This document shows, piece by piece, positions 53,241 to 60,592 of a stretch of 64,000 nt of DNA. The notes below the pieces were generated by a model. It was not told the DNA's origin, did not search any database, and saw nothing but the letters and a program-made list of their open reading frames with translations. Positions within the stretch are counted from its first letter, which is position 1; every line of letters starts with the position of its first letter. Where the stretch lies: NCBI RefSeq assembly GCF_001482405.1, contig NZ_LPXO01000004.1, positions 62,001 to 126,000 of the forward strand. Direction: 5' to 3'. Made by a program: the position numbers and the translations under genes. The stretch is from Pseudoponticoccus marisrubri. GTDB taxonomy: Bacteria; Pseudomonadota; Alphaproteobacteria; Rhodobacterales; Rhodobacteraceae.

Positions 53241-54089
53241 TCAGGCGCCGCGCGTGATCCGGGTGACGGCCTCGTCCGTCCACCAGACGGCATTGGCGAT
53301 CATGCGGAAGTTGATGAGCGCAGCGAGATAGCCATCGCCTTCGGGCACCTTCGCGCCCGCGGTCGCATCGCGCACCACGGCGACCTCGAAGCCGGTCTCC
53401 AGCAGCTCGCGCATGTGGCTTTCGACGCAGAGATTGGCCGACATGCCGGCCAAGATGACCTTGTCGATGCCGATCTTGCGCAGCTGCAGCACCAGGTCGT
53501 TCTGCTCGGGGCCGTAGACCTTGTGGGGCGAGCAGACGATGGTCTCGCCATCCTCGATGTACTTCTTGTATTGCGGCATCCAGTCGGCGCCCGAGCCCTC
53601 GAACCCCTCGAGGTTCAGCGGACCGTTGCGGTCGAACATGTGGATCCCGTGCATGACGCGTTCGAGCGTGCCCTCGAACTGCCACTTGTGGTCCTGCGGA
53701 TAGTAGTAATGCGGCGAGACGACGACCGGCATGCCGGTGGCCTTGGCCGCGATGAACAGCCGCTCGAGATTGTCGACGACGCCCTGTTCGCTGACGCTTT
53801 CGCCGACGACACCCCAGGCCACGCCGCCCTCGTCGAGGAAGTCGACCTGCGGGTCGACCACGACCAGCGCGGTGCGCGCGGGGTCGATCTCCATGTCGAT
53901 GGCCGGCAGGCCGGGAGTCTCGGGGTCGGCATATTGCGCGCGCGCCTCGGGCGTGGCGGCGGCGGCCTGCGCGCCGGTCAGGGCGGCGGCCCCGGTGGCC
54001 GCGGCACCGGCCAGCAGGCGGCGGCGCGGCAGGTTCACCTGCTCGGGTGCGGCAGCGCAGCCGCGGCAGGCGTGATCGTCATGTTGCAT
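53241..54089 (-). CDS. Tat-exported isochorismatase-like cysteine hydrolase
   Basis: 282 residues. Twin-arginine signal PRRRLLAGAAATGAAALTGAQAAAA is preceded by a short ACRGCAA segment. The hydrolase domain has the catalytic triad pattern: Asp in LVVVDPQVDFLDEGG, Lys in CSPHKVYGPEQ and Cys in ILAGMSANLCVESHMRELLETGF (cis-peptide ahead of the Cys). The family includes nicotinamidases, isochorismatases and ureidoacrylate hydrolases; export by Tat is unusual for it. AAGGAGA precedes the ATG. Probably co-transcribed with the YHS gene. Confidence 0.87.
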   Translation of the reverse strand: MQHDDHACRGCAAAPEQVNLPRRRLLAGAAATGAAALTGAQAAAATPEARAQYADPETPGLPAIDMEIDPARTALVVVDPQVDFLDEGGVAWGVVGESVSEQGVVDNLERLFIAAKATGMPVVVSPHYYYPQDHKWQFEGTLERVMHGIHMFDRNGPLNLEGFEGSGADWMPQYKKYIEDGETIVCSPHKVYGPEQNDLVLQLRKIGIDKVILAGMSANLCVESHMRELLETGFEVAVVRDATAGAKVPEGDGYLAALINFRMIANAVWWTDEAVTRITRGA

Positions 54090-54263
54090 GGTCTTTCTCC
54101 TTCAGGTCAGGGGTCGGGTCCTGGGGTGAGACAGCGCGGGCGCTGCCAGGGTGGCAGACCTGTCCATCCGGCACGGCCGGGTCCGTCGCGGACGCTAATG
54201 CGCCGCGTTGATTGGGACAGGTTGCGGTCCTCGGGGACCCGGGCCGGGCGGCCCGGGAATGGG

Positions 54264-54647
54264 TCAGTCGCCGTTATGGGCCGGCAGGGTGCAGGTGCAG
54301 ACCGGCGGCAGTGACAGGGCGCGAAGGCCGGGCCACGGCGCGTCCGGCGGCGTGCCGGGACGGCTGGCATTGGGGCCGGCCGGGGTCTCTGCCCAGCTCT
54401 CCAGCCGCGCCTGCCGGGGCAGGAGCGGGGTCTCGGCCGGCTGGGTGGGCGAAGCGTGGACCGGGCCCGACATCATGATCAGCGTGGCCATGCCGCCGGT
54501 CAGCAGCGCGCCGGCCGCGGTGGCGATCAGAAGCGAGAGCATCTCGCCCCGGCCGGGCCGCGGGGTCGGCCCGGCGATGCGGCGGGGCGGCGCGCGGCGG
54601 ATCCGGGCGGCCGGTCGCGTGAAGGTCGAGATCAGTTCCATGGCCAT
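54264..54647 (-). CDS. small single-pass membrane protein, unknown
   Basis: 127 residues. An Arg/Pro-rich N terminus (ARIRRAPPRRIAGPTPRPGRG), one hydrophobic helix at about 36-60 (MLSLLIATAAGALLTGGMAT), and a Pro-rich, probably periplasmic tail ending PPVCTCTLPAHNGD with a CxC pair. GAGGAAAGG precedes the ATG. I recognise no family. It lies between the AraC regulator and the exported hydrolase on the same strand and may belong to their unit. Confidence 0.5.
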   Translation of the reverse strand: MAMELISTFTRPAARIRRAPPRRIAGPTPRPGRGEMLSLLIATAAGALLTGGMATLIMMSGPVHASPTQPAETPLLPRQARLESWAETPAGPNASRPGTPPDAPWPGLRALSLPPVCTCTLPAHNGD

Positions 54648-54732
54648 GCGCCTTTCCTCTGTCTGCTGTCGGGGGCGGGCCCCGGTCCCGAGCGCCCTTT
54701 GGTGATCGGCGCGTCGTCGTGATGAGAGCAGA

Positions 54733-55827
54733 TTAGACCGCGCCGGCCCGGACCGTATCGGCCCCGCCTGCCATCGCCTTGGCCGAGCCTGCCAGCAGCG
54801 CGAGGTCCGGCGCATCCCCGCCCCCGGCATGGGCCGCGCGATACTGTGCCGGGGCCTGCCCGACCCAGCGCTTGAAGGCCCGGCCGAAAGTGCTCTGCTC
54901 GGCAAAGCCGGTCAGGAAGGCGACCTCGGCAATGCTGCACGTCGCGCCCTCCAGCAGCTCGCGGGCCAGCTGCATCTGCACCTCGCGGACCACGTCGCGA
55001 TAGCTGGTCCCCTCTTCGGACAGGCGGCGGAAGAAGGTGCGCTCGCTCAGCCCCATCTCGCGCGCGAGGCTGGCGGCGGGCGGGATCCCGGTGCTGAGCG
55101 CCTCGGGCAGGCGCTGCGCCAGCGCGGCGCGCAGCGTGTCGGGGCGCGCGACCTCGTCGAACGCGGCCTGCAGGTGACCGGTCAGGAAGGCCGACAGGGC
55201 CGGGTCGCCCAGCCGGTTGGGTGCATCAAGCATGGCGGCCGGCAAGATCAGCGCATCCTGCGCCGCGCCGAATTGCACCGGGCAGCCGAAGAGGCGCGCA
55301 TGGGCCGCCGGATCGCCCGTGGGGCCATGCCGGAAGCACACGGAGGAGACGACCAACTCGTCCCGGACAACGGCGCGGGCCTTGCGGACCAGCCCGGCCA
55401 GCGCGCATTCGTTGCGCAGCGCCAGCGCAGGATGCGCGCCGGTCCGTGCCACGATCCGGAACTGCGCCACGGGCCCCTGACGGTCCAGCCGGTAGACCGC
55501 GGTATCGGTCAGCAGGCGGAAATAGCGCTCCATCCGCGACAGCGAGGCGCCAAGCGTCGGTGCAGCCTTCAGCGCCAGCCCCAGCACGCCCAGGTCGTCG
55601 AGGTCGATCTCCCCGGCATAGCGCTCGATCAGACCGATCCGGTCGGGGTGATGCGCGGCCAGCCAGGCGATCAGGTCGAAGAACCCGCTGTCATCGACAT
55701 GCCCGTCGCCGCGCGGGTCAAGACGGGCGATTCGGCGCCCCGAGGACAGGACATCGCCTTGCGGCGTCAGGGTCAGCCGGGCGGCGCGGATCATGGCCTG
55801 GGCAAAGGCTGCGGTCACGGTGGGCAT
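54733..55827 (-). CDS. AraC-family transcriptional regulator
   Basis: 364 residues. An N-terminal Arabinose_bd/OruR-like ligand domain (SLSRMERYFRLLTDTAVYRLDRQGPVAQFRIVARTG, CALAGLVRKARAVV, VCFRHGPTGDPAAHARLFGCPVQFGAAQDALIL) precedes a double helix-turn-helix: ASLAREMGLSERTFFRRLSEEGTSYRDVV and SIAEVAFLTGFAEQSTFGRAFKRWVGQAPAQYR. It probably activates one of the flanking transcription units; the effector is unknown. Confidence 0.9.
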   Translation of the reverse strand: MPTVTAAFAQAMIRAARLTLTPQGDVLSSGRRIARLDPRGDGHVDDSGFFDLIAWLAAHHPDRIGLIERYAGEIDLDDLGVLGLALKAAPTLGASLSRMERYFRLLTDTAVYRLDRQGPVAQFRIVARTGAHPALALRNECALAGLVRKARAVVRDELVVSSVCFRHGPTGDPAAHARLFGCPVQFGAAQDALILPAAMLDAPNRLGDPALSAFLTGHLQAAFDEVARPDTLRAALAQRLPEALSTGIPPAASLAREMGLSERTFFRRLSEEGTSYRDVVREVQMQLARELLEGATCSIAEVAFLTGFAEQSTFGRAFKRWVGQAPAQYRAAHAGGGDAPDLALLAGSAKAMAGGADTVRAGAV

Positions 55828-55863
55828 GGCAGGCTCCAATTTGATGCGAGAAATTCGATGCGG

Positions 55864-55901
55864 AAAGAAAAGCGCCGCCCCCGGTGCATCGGGGGCGGCG
55901 C
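55864..55901 (-). terminator. rho-independent terminator of the AhpD-DUF1348-PNPOx operon
   Basis: 11-bp perfect stem GCGCCGCCCCC/GGGGGCGGCGC with an 8-base loop; on the minus strand the tail is TTTTCTTT. It closes the operon 12 bases after the PNPOx stop. Confidence 0.9.
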
Positions 55902-55912
55902 GGGGGGGGGTG

Positions 55913-56509
55913 TCAGCTCTGGCGTCCGAGCGTCTCTTCGAGTTCGGCAATCCGCGCGCGCAGCCGGGCGATCTCTTCGCCGTGCTCGGCCTCGGTGCGG
56001 CGCAGGGGGATGTGCTGCGAGCAGTTCCAGTCATGCGCCGCCACGCGGATGACCACGGCGCGCTCGGCCGGCGGCGTGTCAGGCCCCGCCAGCAGCGCGA
56101 TGACCGAGGGGTCCTCGGTGATCCGAGCGCGGCCCAACAACTTGAGCCGCCGGCGCGCCGCGAAATCGATGGCGAGGATCGAGACGCGGTCATTGCCGCG
56201 CAGGTTGCCGGTGCTGATATATTGGCGGTTGCCGCGGTAATCGGCATAGGCGACGGTCTGCGGGTCGATCACCTTCAGGAACCCCGGCGCGCCGCCACGG
56301 AACTGGACATAGGGCCAGCCGGTCTCGCCGACCGTGGCCTGGAAGATCCCGTCGCGGGCCTCAAGGAAGGCAGCCTCGCGCGGGCCCAGCCGGGCGCCGT
56401 CATTGCGGTCCTTTCCAAGGACCCGGCCATAGATCCCGACCGAGCCGTGGGCGGCCTGCTCGGCGCGCACGGCGGGCGTGAAGGCGAGCGCTGCATAGGC
56501 ATTGGCCAT
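55913..56509 (-). CDS. pyridoxamine 5'-phosphate oxidase-family FMN-binding protein
   Basis: 198 residues with the split-barrel fold pattern: EARDGIFQATVGETGWPYVQFRGGAPGFLKVIDPQTVAYADYRGNRQYISTGNLRGNDRVSILAIDF, then RLKLLGRARI. Members bind FMN or F420 and act as small oxidoreductases. The C-terminal EEIARLRARIAELEETLG is a short coiled coil for oligomerisation. It starts nine bases after the DUF1348 stop, as the third gene of a TetR-controlled operon. Confidence 0.85.
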   Translation of the reverse strand: MANAYAALAFTPAVRAEQAAHGSVGIYGRVLGKDRNDGARLGPREAAFLEARDGIFQATVGETGWPYVQFRGGAPGFLKVIDPQTVAYADYRGNRQYISTGNLRGNDRVSILAIDFAARRRLKLLGRARITEDPSVIALLAGPDTPPAERAVVIRVAAHDWNCSQHIPLRRTEAEHGEEIARLRARIAELEETLGRQS

Positions 56510-56518
56510 GGCGTCCTC

Positions 56519-56983
56519 CTACAGCCCAAGCGCGGTCAGGCCGGGATGCTCCGCGGGCCGGGCCCCCAGCGACCAGTGCATCAGCCGCGCCGCCTCGGTG
56601 ATCGGCAGGTCGTTGATCGAGGCGATGCGCCGGCGCATCAACCCGTCGGGCGCGAACTCCCAGTTCTCGTTGCCATAGGCACGGAACCACGAACCGCTAT
56701 CGTCGCGATATTCGTAGGCAAACCGCACTGCGATGCGGGCGCCTTCCTGCGCCCAGAGCTCCTTGATCAGGCGGTACTCATGCTCGCGGTCCCACTTGCG
56801 GGTCAGGAAGGCGATGATCGCCTCGCGCCCGGTGAATTGCTCGGCGCGGTTGCGCCATACGCTGTCGGCCGTATAGGCCAGCGCGACCTGCGCAGGCTGG
56901 CGACTGTTCCAGGCGTCTTCGGCTAGGCGGACCTTCTGCACCGCGCTGTTGCGGTCGAACGGGGGGATCGGCGGACGGGTCAT
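56519..56983 (-). CDS. DUF1348 / NTF2-like protein
   Basis: 154 residues matching the DUF1348 group of SnoaL/NTF2-fold proteins: [94 protein letters not shown] and [16 protein letters not shown] small conical barrel with a ligand pocket; enzyme activity is unknown. Middle gene of the operon. Confidence 0.9.
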   Translation of the reverse strand: MTRPPIPPFDRNSAVQKVRLAEDAWNSRQPAQVALAYTADSVWRNRAEQFTGREAIIAFLTRKWDREHEYRLIKELWAQEGARIAVRFAYEYRDDSGSWFRAYGNENWEFAPDGLMRRRIASINDLPITEAARLMHWSLGARPAEHPGLTALGL

Positions 56984-57055
56984 AGGGGATCTCCTCGGAA
57001 AGGGGGGCGTCCCGACCGGCAGGGGAGGCAGCCGGGACGCCCCGGGGCGCGCGCG

Positions 57056-57604
57056 TCAGGCGACGTCGCGGGTCACGGCGGGGAAGTCGACCGGGGTGCC
57101 GAGCGCCTCGTTGAGGTAGTTGGTCAGCGTGTTCAGCGCGACATGGGCGATGATCTCGACGATTTGGGCGTCACTGTAGCCGGCCAGCTTGACGGCCGAG
57201 AGTTCGGCCTCGCTGACGCTGCCGCGCGCCTCGACAAGGGCCACGGCAAAGCGCACGGCGGCGGCCGCCTTGGGATCGGTCGAGCCGCCCTTGCGGTTGG
57301 CCATGATCTCGGCCTCGTCCAGCTTGGCCAAGTTCTGCGCGATGTAGCTGTGCGCAGACAGGCAGTAGGCGCAGCCATTGCGCTGCGCGACCGCCAGCGC
57401 GATCCGCTCGCGCGTGGCGGCCGGCAGCGTGCCCTTGGACAGCGCGCCGTTCAGCTCGAGATAGCCGGCCAGCGCGGCGGGGCTGTTGGCGGTGATGCGG
57501 AACAGGTTCGGCACCGAGCCGAGCGAGGTCTTGACCGCTTCAAGCAGCGGCCGGGACGCATCGGGTGCGTCATCGATGGTGGCAGGTAGGGCAATGCGTG
57601 TCAT
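57056..57604 (-). CDS. AhpD-like / carboxymuconolactone decarboxylase-family protein
   Basis: 182 residues, all-helical. The redox-active CAYCLSAH motif (CxxC plus His) follows RERIALAVAQRNG; SVPNLFRITANSPAALAGYLELNGAL and ALNTLTNYLNEALGTPVDFPAV match peroxidase-related CMD proteins. Likely an alkylhydroperoxidase-type thiol protein in oxidative or electrophile stress. I start at 57604, which follows AAGGA; an in-frame ATG at 57625 lacks a site. First gene of the operon, under the TetR operator. Confidence 0.9.
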   Translation of the reverse strand: MTRIALPATIDDAPDASRPLLEAVKTSLGSVPNLFRITANSPAALAGYLELNGALSKGTLPAATRERIALAVAQRNGCAYCLSAHSYIAQNLAKLDEAEIMANRKGGSTDPKAAAAVRFAVALVEARGSVSEAELSAVKLAGYSDAQIVEIIAHVALNTLTNYLNEALGTPVDFPAVTRDVA

Positions 57605-57651
57605 GGGTGTGATGTCCTTGTTCATGTCGGGCGCGGGTTTGCGTCCCCTCA

Positions 57652-57681
57652 ATAAAACAGACAGGTCTGTATAAATGTCAA
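57652..57681 (-). promoter_or_regulatory. promoter of the ahpD-like operon with embedded TetR operator
   Basis: On the minus strand, consensus TTGACA (57681-57676), 17-18 bases and TTTTAT (57657-57652). The spacer contains AGACAG-GT-CTGT (57659-57670 on plus), so a bound repressor would block RNA polymerase. Confidence 0.6.
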
Positions 57682-57756
57682 ACCCCGATCACCGAAGGGT
57701 GACCGGTGCGGACGCAGCCTTGCCATTGTGCCGGCGCGGGATGTGGGTGAGGATGT

Positions 57757-57770
57757 AGACAGAACTGTCT
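57757..57770 (+). promoter_or_regulatory. TetR-type operator upstream of the tetR gene
   Basis: Perfect inverted repeat AGACAG-AA-CTGTCT, 19 bases before the GTG start. It shares AGACAG-N2-CTGT with the site in the divergent promoter, so the same regulator probably binds both and controls itself. Confidence 0.6.
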
Positions 57771-57789
57771 GACCCGTGGAGCAGAATCC

Positions 57790-58368
57790 GTGACGACCCG
57801 CCGTGACCACCTGGTCGAAACCGCGCTGAAACTTTTTTACATGAACGGCTTCAACGCCACCGGGATCGACCGGATTCTCGCCGAATCAGGCGTGGCGAAG
57901 ATGACGCTCTACAAGCATTTCCGCTCCAAGGACGAGCTGATCCTTGCCGCGCTGGAGCTGCGCGACCAGCGCTTCCGCACCTGGCTCGAGGCCGAGATCG
58001 AGCAGGCCACGGACGATCCCGAGGCGCGGCTTCTGGCGCTGTTCGACGCGCTCGAGACCTGGTTTCGCGGCGAGGCCTTCAAGGAACTGGGCTTTTCAGG
58101 CTGCGCCTTCATCAACGCCGCCAGCGAATTCGCCGACCAGTCCCACCCGGCCCACCAGCTTTCCGCGGAGCACAAGCAACGCGTGGTGGACTATCTTGAG
58201 CGGTTGTGCCGCGACGCCGGCCTCTCCGACCCCGTCGGCATGGCTGAACAGCTCGCCCTGCTCAAGGAAGGTGCCATCGCCACCGCCCACGTCCGCAACC
58301 ACCCGGACGCCGCCCGCCGCGCCCGCCAGATGGCCCAGACCCTGATCGCGGCGGCGCGCAGCACATGA
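57790..58368 (+). CDS. TetR-family transcriptional repressor
   Basis: 192 residues from a GTG start preceded by GGAG. TetR_N helix-turn-helix: HLVETALKLFYMNGFNATGIDRILAESGVAKMTLYKHFRSKDELILAALELRD. The C-terminal ligand domain has FKELGFSGCAFINAASEFADQSHPAHQ with a Cys, in the style of regulators of electrophile or oxidant response. It is divergent from the AhpD operon, with matching operators on both sides. Confidence 0.92.
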   Translation: MTTRRDHLVETALKLFYMNGFNATGIDRILAESGVAKMTLYKHFRSKDELILAALELRDQRFRTWLEAEIEQATDDPEARLLALFDALETWFRGEAFKELGFSGCAFINAASEFADQSHPAHQLSAEHKQRVVDYLERLCRDAGLSDPVGMAEQLALLKEGAIATAHVRNHPDAARRARQMAQTLIAAARST

Positions 58369-58395
58369 AAAACGCGCCCGCTAGGCCGGGCGCGT
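58368..58395 (-). terminator. rho-independent terminator of the NDUFS4-like gene
   Basis: 9-bp perfect stem ACGCGCCCG/CGGGCGCGT with a 6-base loop; minus-strand tail TTTTT. Its plus-strand arm overlaps the end of tetR, so it may serve both convergent genes. Confidence 0.85.
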
Positions 58396-58455
58396 CACGA
58401 TCGCTCTAACTGAATTTGGCGCGTCAGCCTCTGGTCCTGACGGTACGCGCAGGGC

Positions 58456-58767
58456 TCAATGCGTCCATGCTGCGCGGCGGTCGACGGCGAAGTTCTCGGC
58501 GTAGCCGCGGGGGCGGATGTTGGCCTTGCGCTTCTTGGGCTCGAAGACCTGCGCGTCGATGCCGTGTTCACGGGCATAGGCCTGCGCGGCCTCCTTGCTG
58601 TCGAAGCGCAGGCGGACCTGGCTTTGCGTGTCGTTCGACGAAGTCCAGCCCATCAGCGGGTCCACCTGACGTTTGGAGGCCGGGGCGAATTCGAGGATCC
58701 AGTGCTTGGTCTTGCCCTGGCCCGAGGACATGGCCGTCTTGGCCGGCTTGTAGATACGTGCGCGCAT
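58456..58767 (-). CDS. NDUFS4-like ETC complex I accessory subunit
   Basis: 103 residues: [66 protein letters not shown], then the basic [24 protein letters not shown]. This is the alphaproteobacterial counterpart of mitochondrial NDUFS4 (18 kDa), which binds at the matrix arm of NADH dehydrogenase and supports its assembly. GGAGA lies ahead of the ATG. As usual for this subunit it lies apart from the nuo operon. Confidence 0.92.
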   Translation of the reverse strand: MRARIYKPAKTAMSSGQGKTKHWILEFAPASKRQVDPLMGWTSSNDTQSQVRLRFDSKEAAQAYAREHGIDAQVFEPKKRKANIRPRGYAENFAVDRRAAWTH

Positions 58768-58931
58768 GTTCGTCTCCTCGACAGTCCTGCGGGGGCCTCG
58801 GGACGTACAGGACTATGTCCCGGGCGGGCCCGCAATCCCACTGATCGGGCATCGTTATCCCGGATTTGCAGCGCCGCGGCAAGCGTCCTCGCGCAGAGAA
58901 ATTGTCACATCACAGGGGCCCTCGGGGGGAT

Positions 58932-59012
58932 GCAAGCAGGCCGCCTTGCGGCCCGGGACGCGGGGAGCGAGGGGTGGGTGTTGCGTCCACGATCCCCAAG
59001 GGGCCTGCTTGC
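58932..59012. ncRNA. candidate structured RNA (long nested hairpin)
   Basis: An 81-base segment folds with three nested helices: an outer 11-bp perfect stem (GCAAGCAGGCC / GGCCTGCTTGC), then CCTTG/CAAGG, then GGACGC/GCGTCC, closing a 21-base loop. On the minus strand the loop is C-rich with CCCCTCGCTCCCC; on the plus strand it is G-rich. There is no terminator-like T tract on either strand. It may be a small RNA or an RNA domain; strand and transcription are unknown. Confidence 0.35.
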
Positions 59013-59274
59013 CAGAAAAAAGCTACATATCAGGGATTTGTTTTGGCAAGGATTCATTGTTGCACGGGGGCACCACCGGGGGCAGTCACGGTCCTGCTGA
59101 TGGGTAAGCTATTGAAAAGCCTGACCGGGCCGATGCGTTGCGCGCGCGCCGGAATTTTGGGCATCGAAGCATTCCCCGCGCGCCGTGCGTCGTGTGACGA
59201 CGGGGGATTCGCCCTGCCCGGCGCAGCAGGCCTTGCGGCATCGGCGGTCGGGCGCGCGTGGCGCGACTGGCGCG

Positions 59275-59304
59275 TTGCGGGGCAGGGCGCGGCTGGGCTA
59301 GCCT
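59275..59304 (+). promoter_or_regulatory. putative promoter of the second MltB-type transglycosylase
   Basis: TTGCGG (59275-59280), 18 bases, TAGCCT (59299-59304), 28 bases before the ATG; AGGAG lies between. Confidence 0.35.
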
Positions 59305-59332
59305 CGCGCCGGGCAGCAGGAGCGAAGCGGGC

Positions 59333-60580
59333 ATGACACTGGATCGGCGGGCATTTTCACTGGGGATCGCGGCGCTTGTCGCCGGATGCGGCGGCACGCG
59401 CGGGCTGCCGCAAGTGCCGCGGCCGGATCCCGCGCTCGAACCCGGGCTGCGGCCACAGCCGAACCCGGCCTATGACGCCTGGGTGACCGCGTTCCGGGGC
59501 CGGGCCGAGGCGCGGGGCATCACGCGTGCCACGCTGGATGCGGCCTTCCGGGGTCAGGGCTTTCTGCCCGGCGTGATCGAGCGCGACCGCAACCAGACCG
59601 AGTTCAACCGCTCGCTCGAGGATTACCTCGCCATCGTCGCCCCCGAGGAAAAGGTCGTCTTCGGCCGGCGCGCCTTTGCCGCGCAGCGCCGTGCGCTGGA
59701 CGCGGTGGCGGAACGCTACGGGGTGCCCGCCGACGTGCTGGGCGCGATTTGGGGGCTGGAGAGCTATTTCGGCACCAAACGCGGCCGCATCCCGGTGATC
59801 TCGGCCACCTCGACCCTGGCCTGGGAGGGGCGCCGGGGCCGCTTCTTCGAGGCCAACCTGATGGACGCGCTGCGCATCGTGCAATCGGGCGATGCGCGTC
59901 CCGCGCAGCTGGTGGGCAGCTGGGCGGGCGCGATGGGGCACACCCAGCTGATCCCCAATGCCTACCAGCGCCACGCGGTGGATTTCGACGGCGACGGCAA
60001 GCGCGACATCTGGACCGATGACCCGATCGACGCCTTCGCCACGACGGCCAATTTCCTGGCCGAGGCCGGCTGGCGCCGGGGGCAGGGCTGGGGGCTGGAG
60101 GTCATCCTGCCCGACGGCTTCGACCCGGGCCTGCTGGGCCGGGGCCGCAAGCGCTCGGTCGCGGACTGGCGGGCGCGGGGCGTGCGCGCGGCGAAAGGCG
60201 GCAATCTGCCCGATTTCGGCCCGGCCGCGGTGCTGGCCCCGATGGGGGTGAGCACGCCAGCCTTCCTGACCTTCCGCAACTTCGACATGATCCTGCGCTA
60301 CAACCCGTCCGAGAATTACGGTCTGGGCGTGGGCTACCTCGCTGACCGGCTGGCCGGGGGCGGGCCGCTGCGCGGCCAATTCGGGCCTGACCGCAACGGG
60401 CTGGTGCTGGAGGATCGCAAGGCGCTGCAGCGCGGGCTGACGCGGGCCGGGTTCGACGCGGGGCCAGATGACGGGGTGATCGGCAAGAAGACCGAGGCCG
60501 CGATCCGCACCTACCAGCAGGCCAAGGGGCTGCCGGTCACCGGCACCCCGTCGCGCGACCTGCTCGACCGGCTGAGCTGA
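59333..60580 (+). CDS. lipoprotein lytic murein transglycosylase, MltB type, with peptidoglycan-binding domain
   Basis: 415 residues. MTLDRRAFSLGIAALVAGCGG is a lipoprotein signal (lipobox VAGC) with a twin-Arg-like start. The catalytic domain has GAIWGLESYFGTKRGRIPVISATSTLAWEGRR (probable catalytic Glu in LESYFG), LVGSWAGAMGHTQLIPNAY and AVDFDGDGKRDIWTDDPIDAFATTANFLAEAGW. A PG_binding_1 domain ends the chain (LQRGLTRAGFDAGPDDGVIG). It acts on peptidoglycan from the membrane. It shares domain order with 749-1924 but is a distinct paralogue. Confidence 0.93.
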   Translation: MTLDRRAFSLGIAALVAGCGGTRGLPQVPRPDPALEPGLRPQPNPAYDAWVTAFRGRAEARGITRATLDAAFRGQGFLPGVIERDRNQTEFNRSLEDYLAIVAPEEKVVFGRRAFAAQRRALDAVAERYGVPADVLGAIWGLESYFGTKRGRIPVISATSTLAWEGRRGRFFEANLMDALRIVQSGDARPAQLVGSWAGAMGHTQLIPNAYQRHAVDFDGDGKRDIWTDDPIDAFATTANFLAEAGWRRGQGWGLEVILPDGFDPGLLGRGRKRSVADWRARGVRAAKGGNLPDFGPAAVLAPMGVSTPAFLTFRNFDMILRYNPSENYGLGVGYLADRLAGGGPLRGQFGPDRNGLVLEDRKALQRGLTRAGFDAGPDDGVIGKKTEAAIRTYQQAKGLPVTGTPSRDLLDRLS

Positions 60581-60592
60581 ACGGTCTGGCGC

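Larger units (their letters stand above)
58768..59332. other. 565-base non-coding interval
   Basis: No reading frame here has coding character or a recognisable product. The part next to the NDUFS4-like gene (58786-58824) has two overlapping inverted repeats, AGTCCTG/CAGGACT and CGGGAC/GTCCCG, that cannot form together. The middle holds the long hairpin at 58932-59012. The right part (59050-59330) is GC-rich without clear structure apart from the promoter predicted at 59275-59304. Confidence 0.6.
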
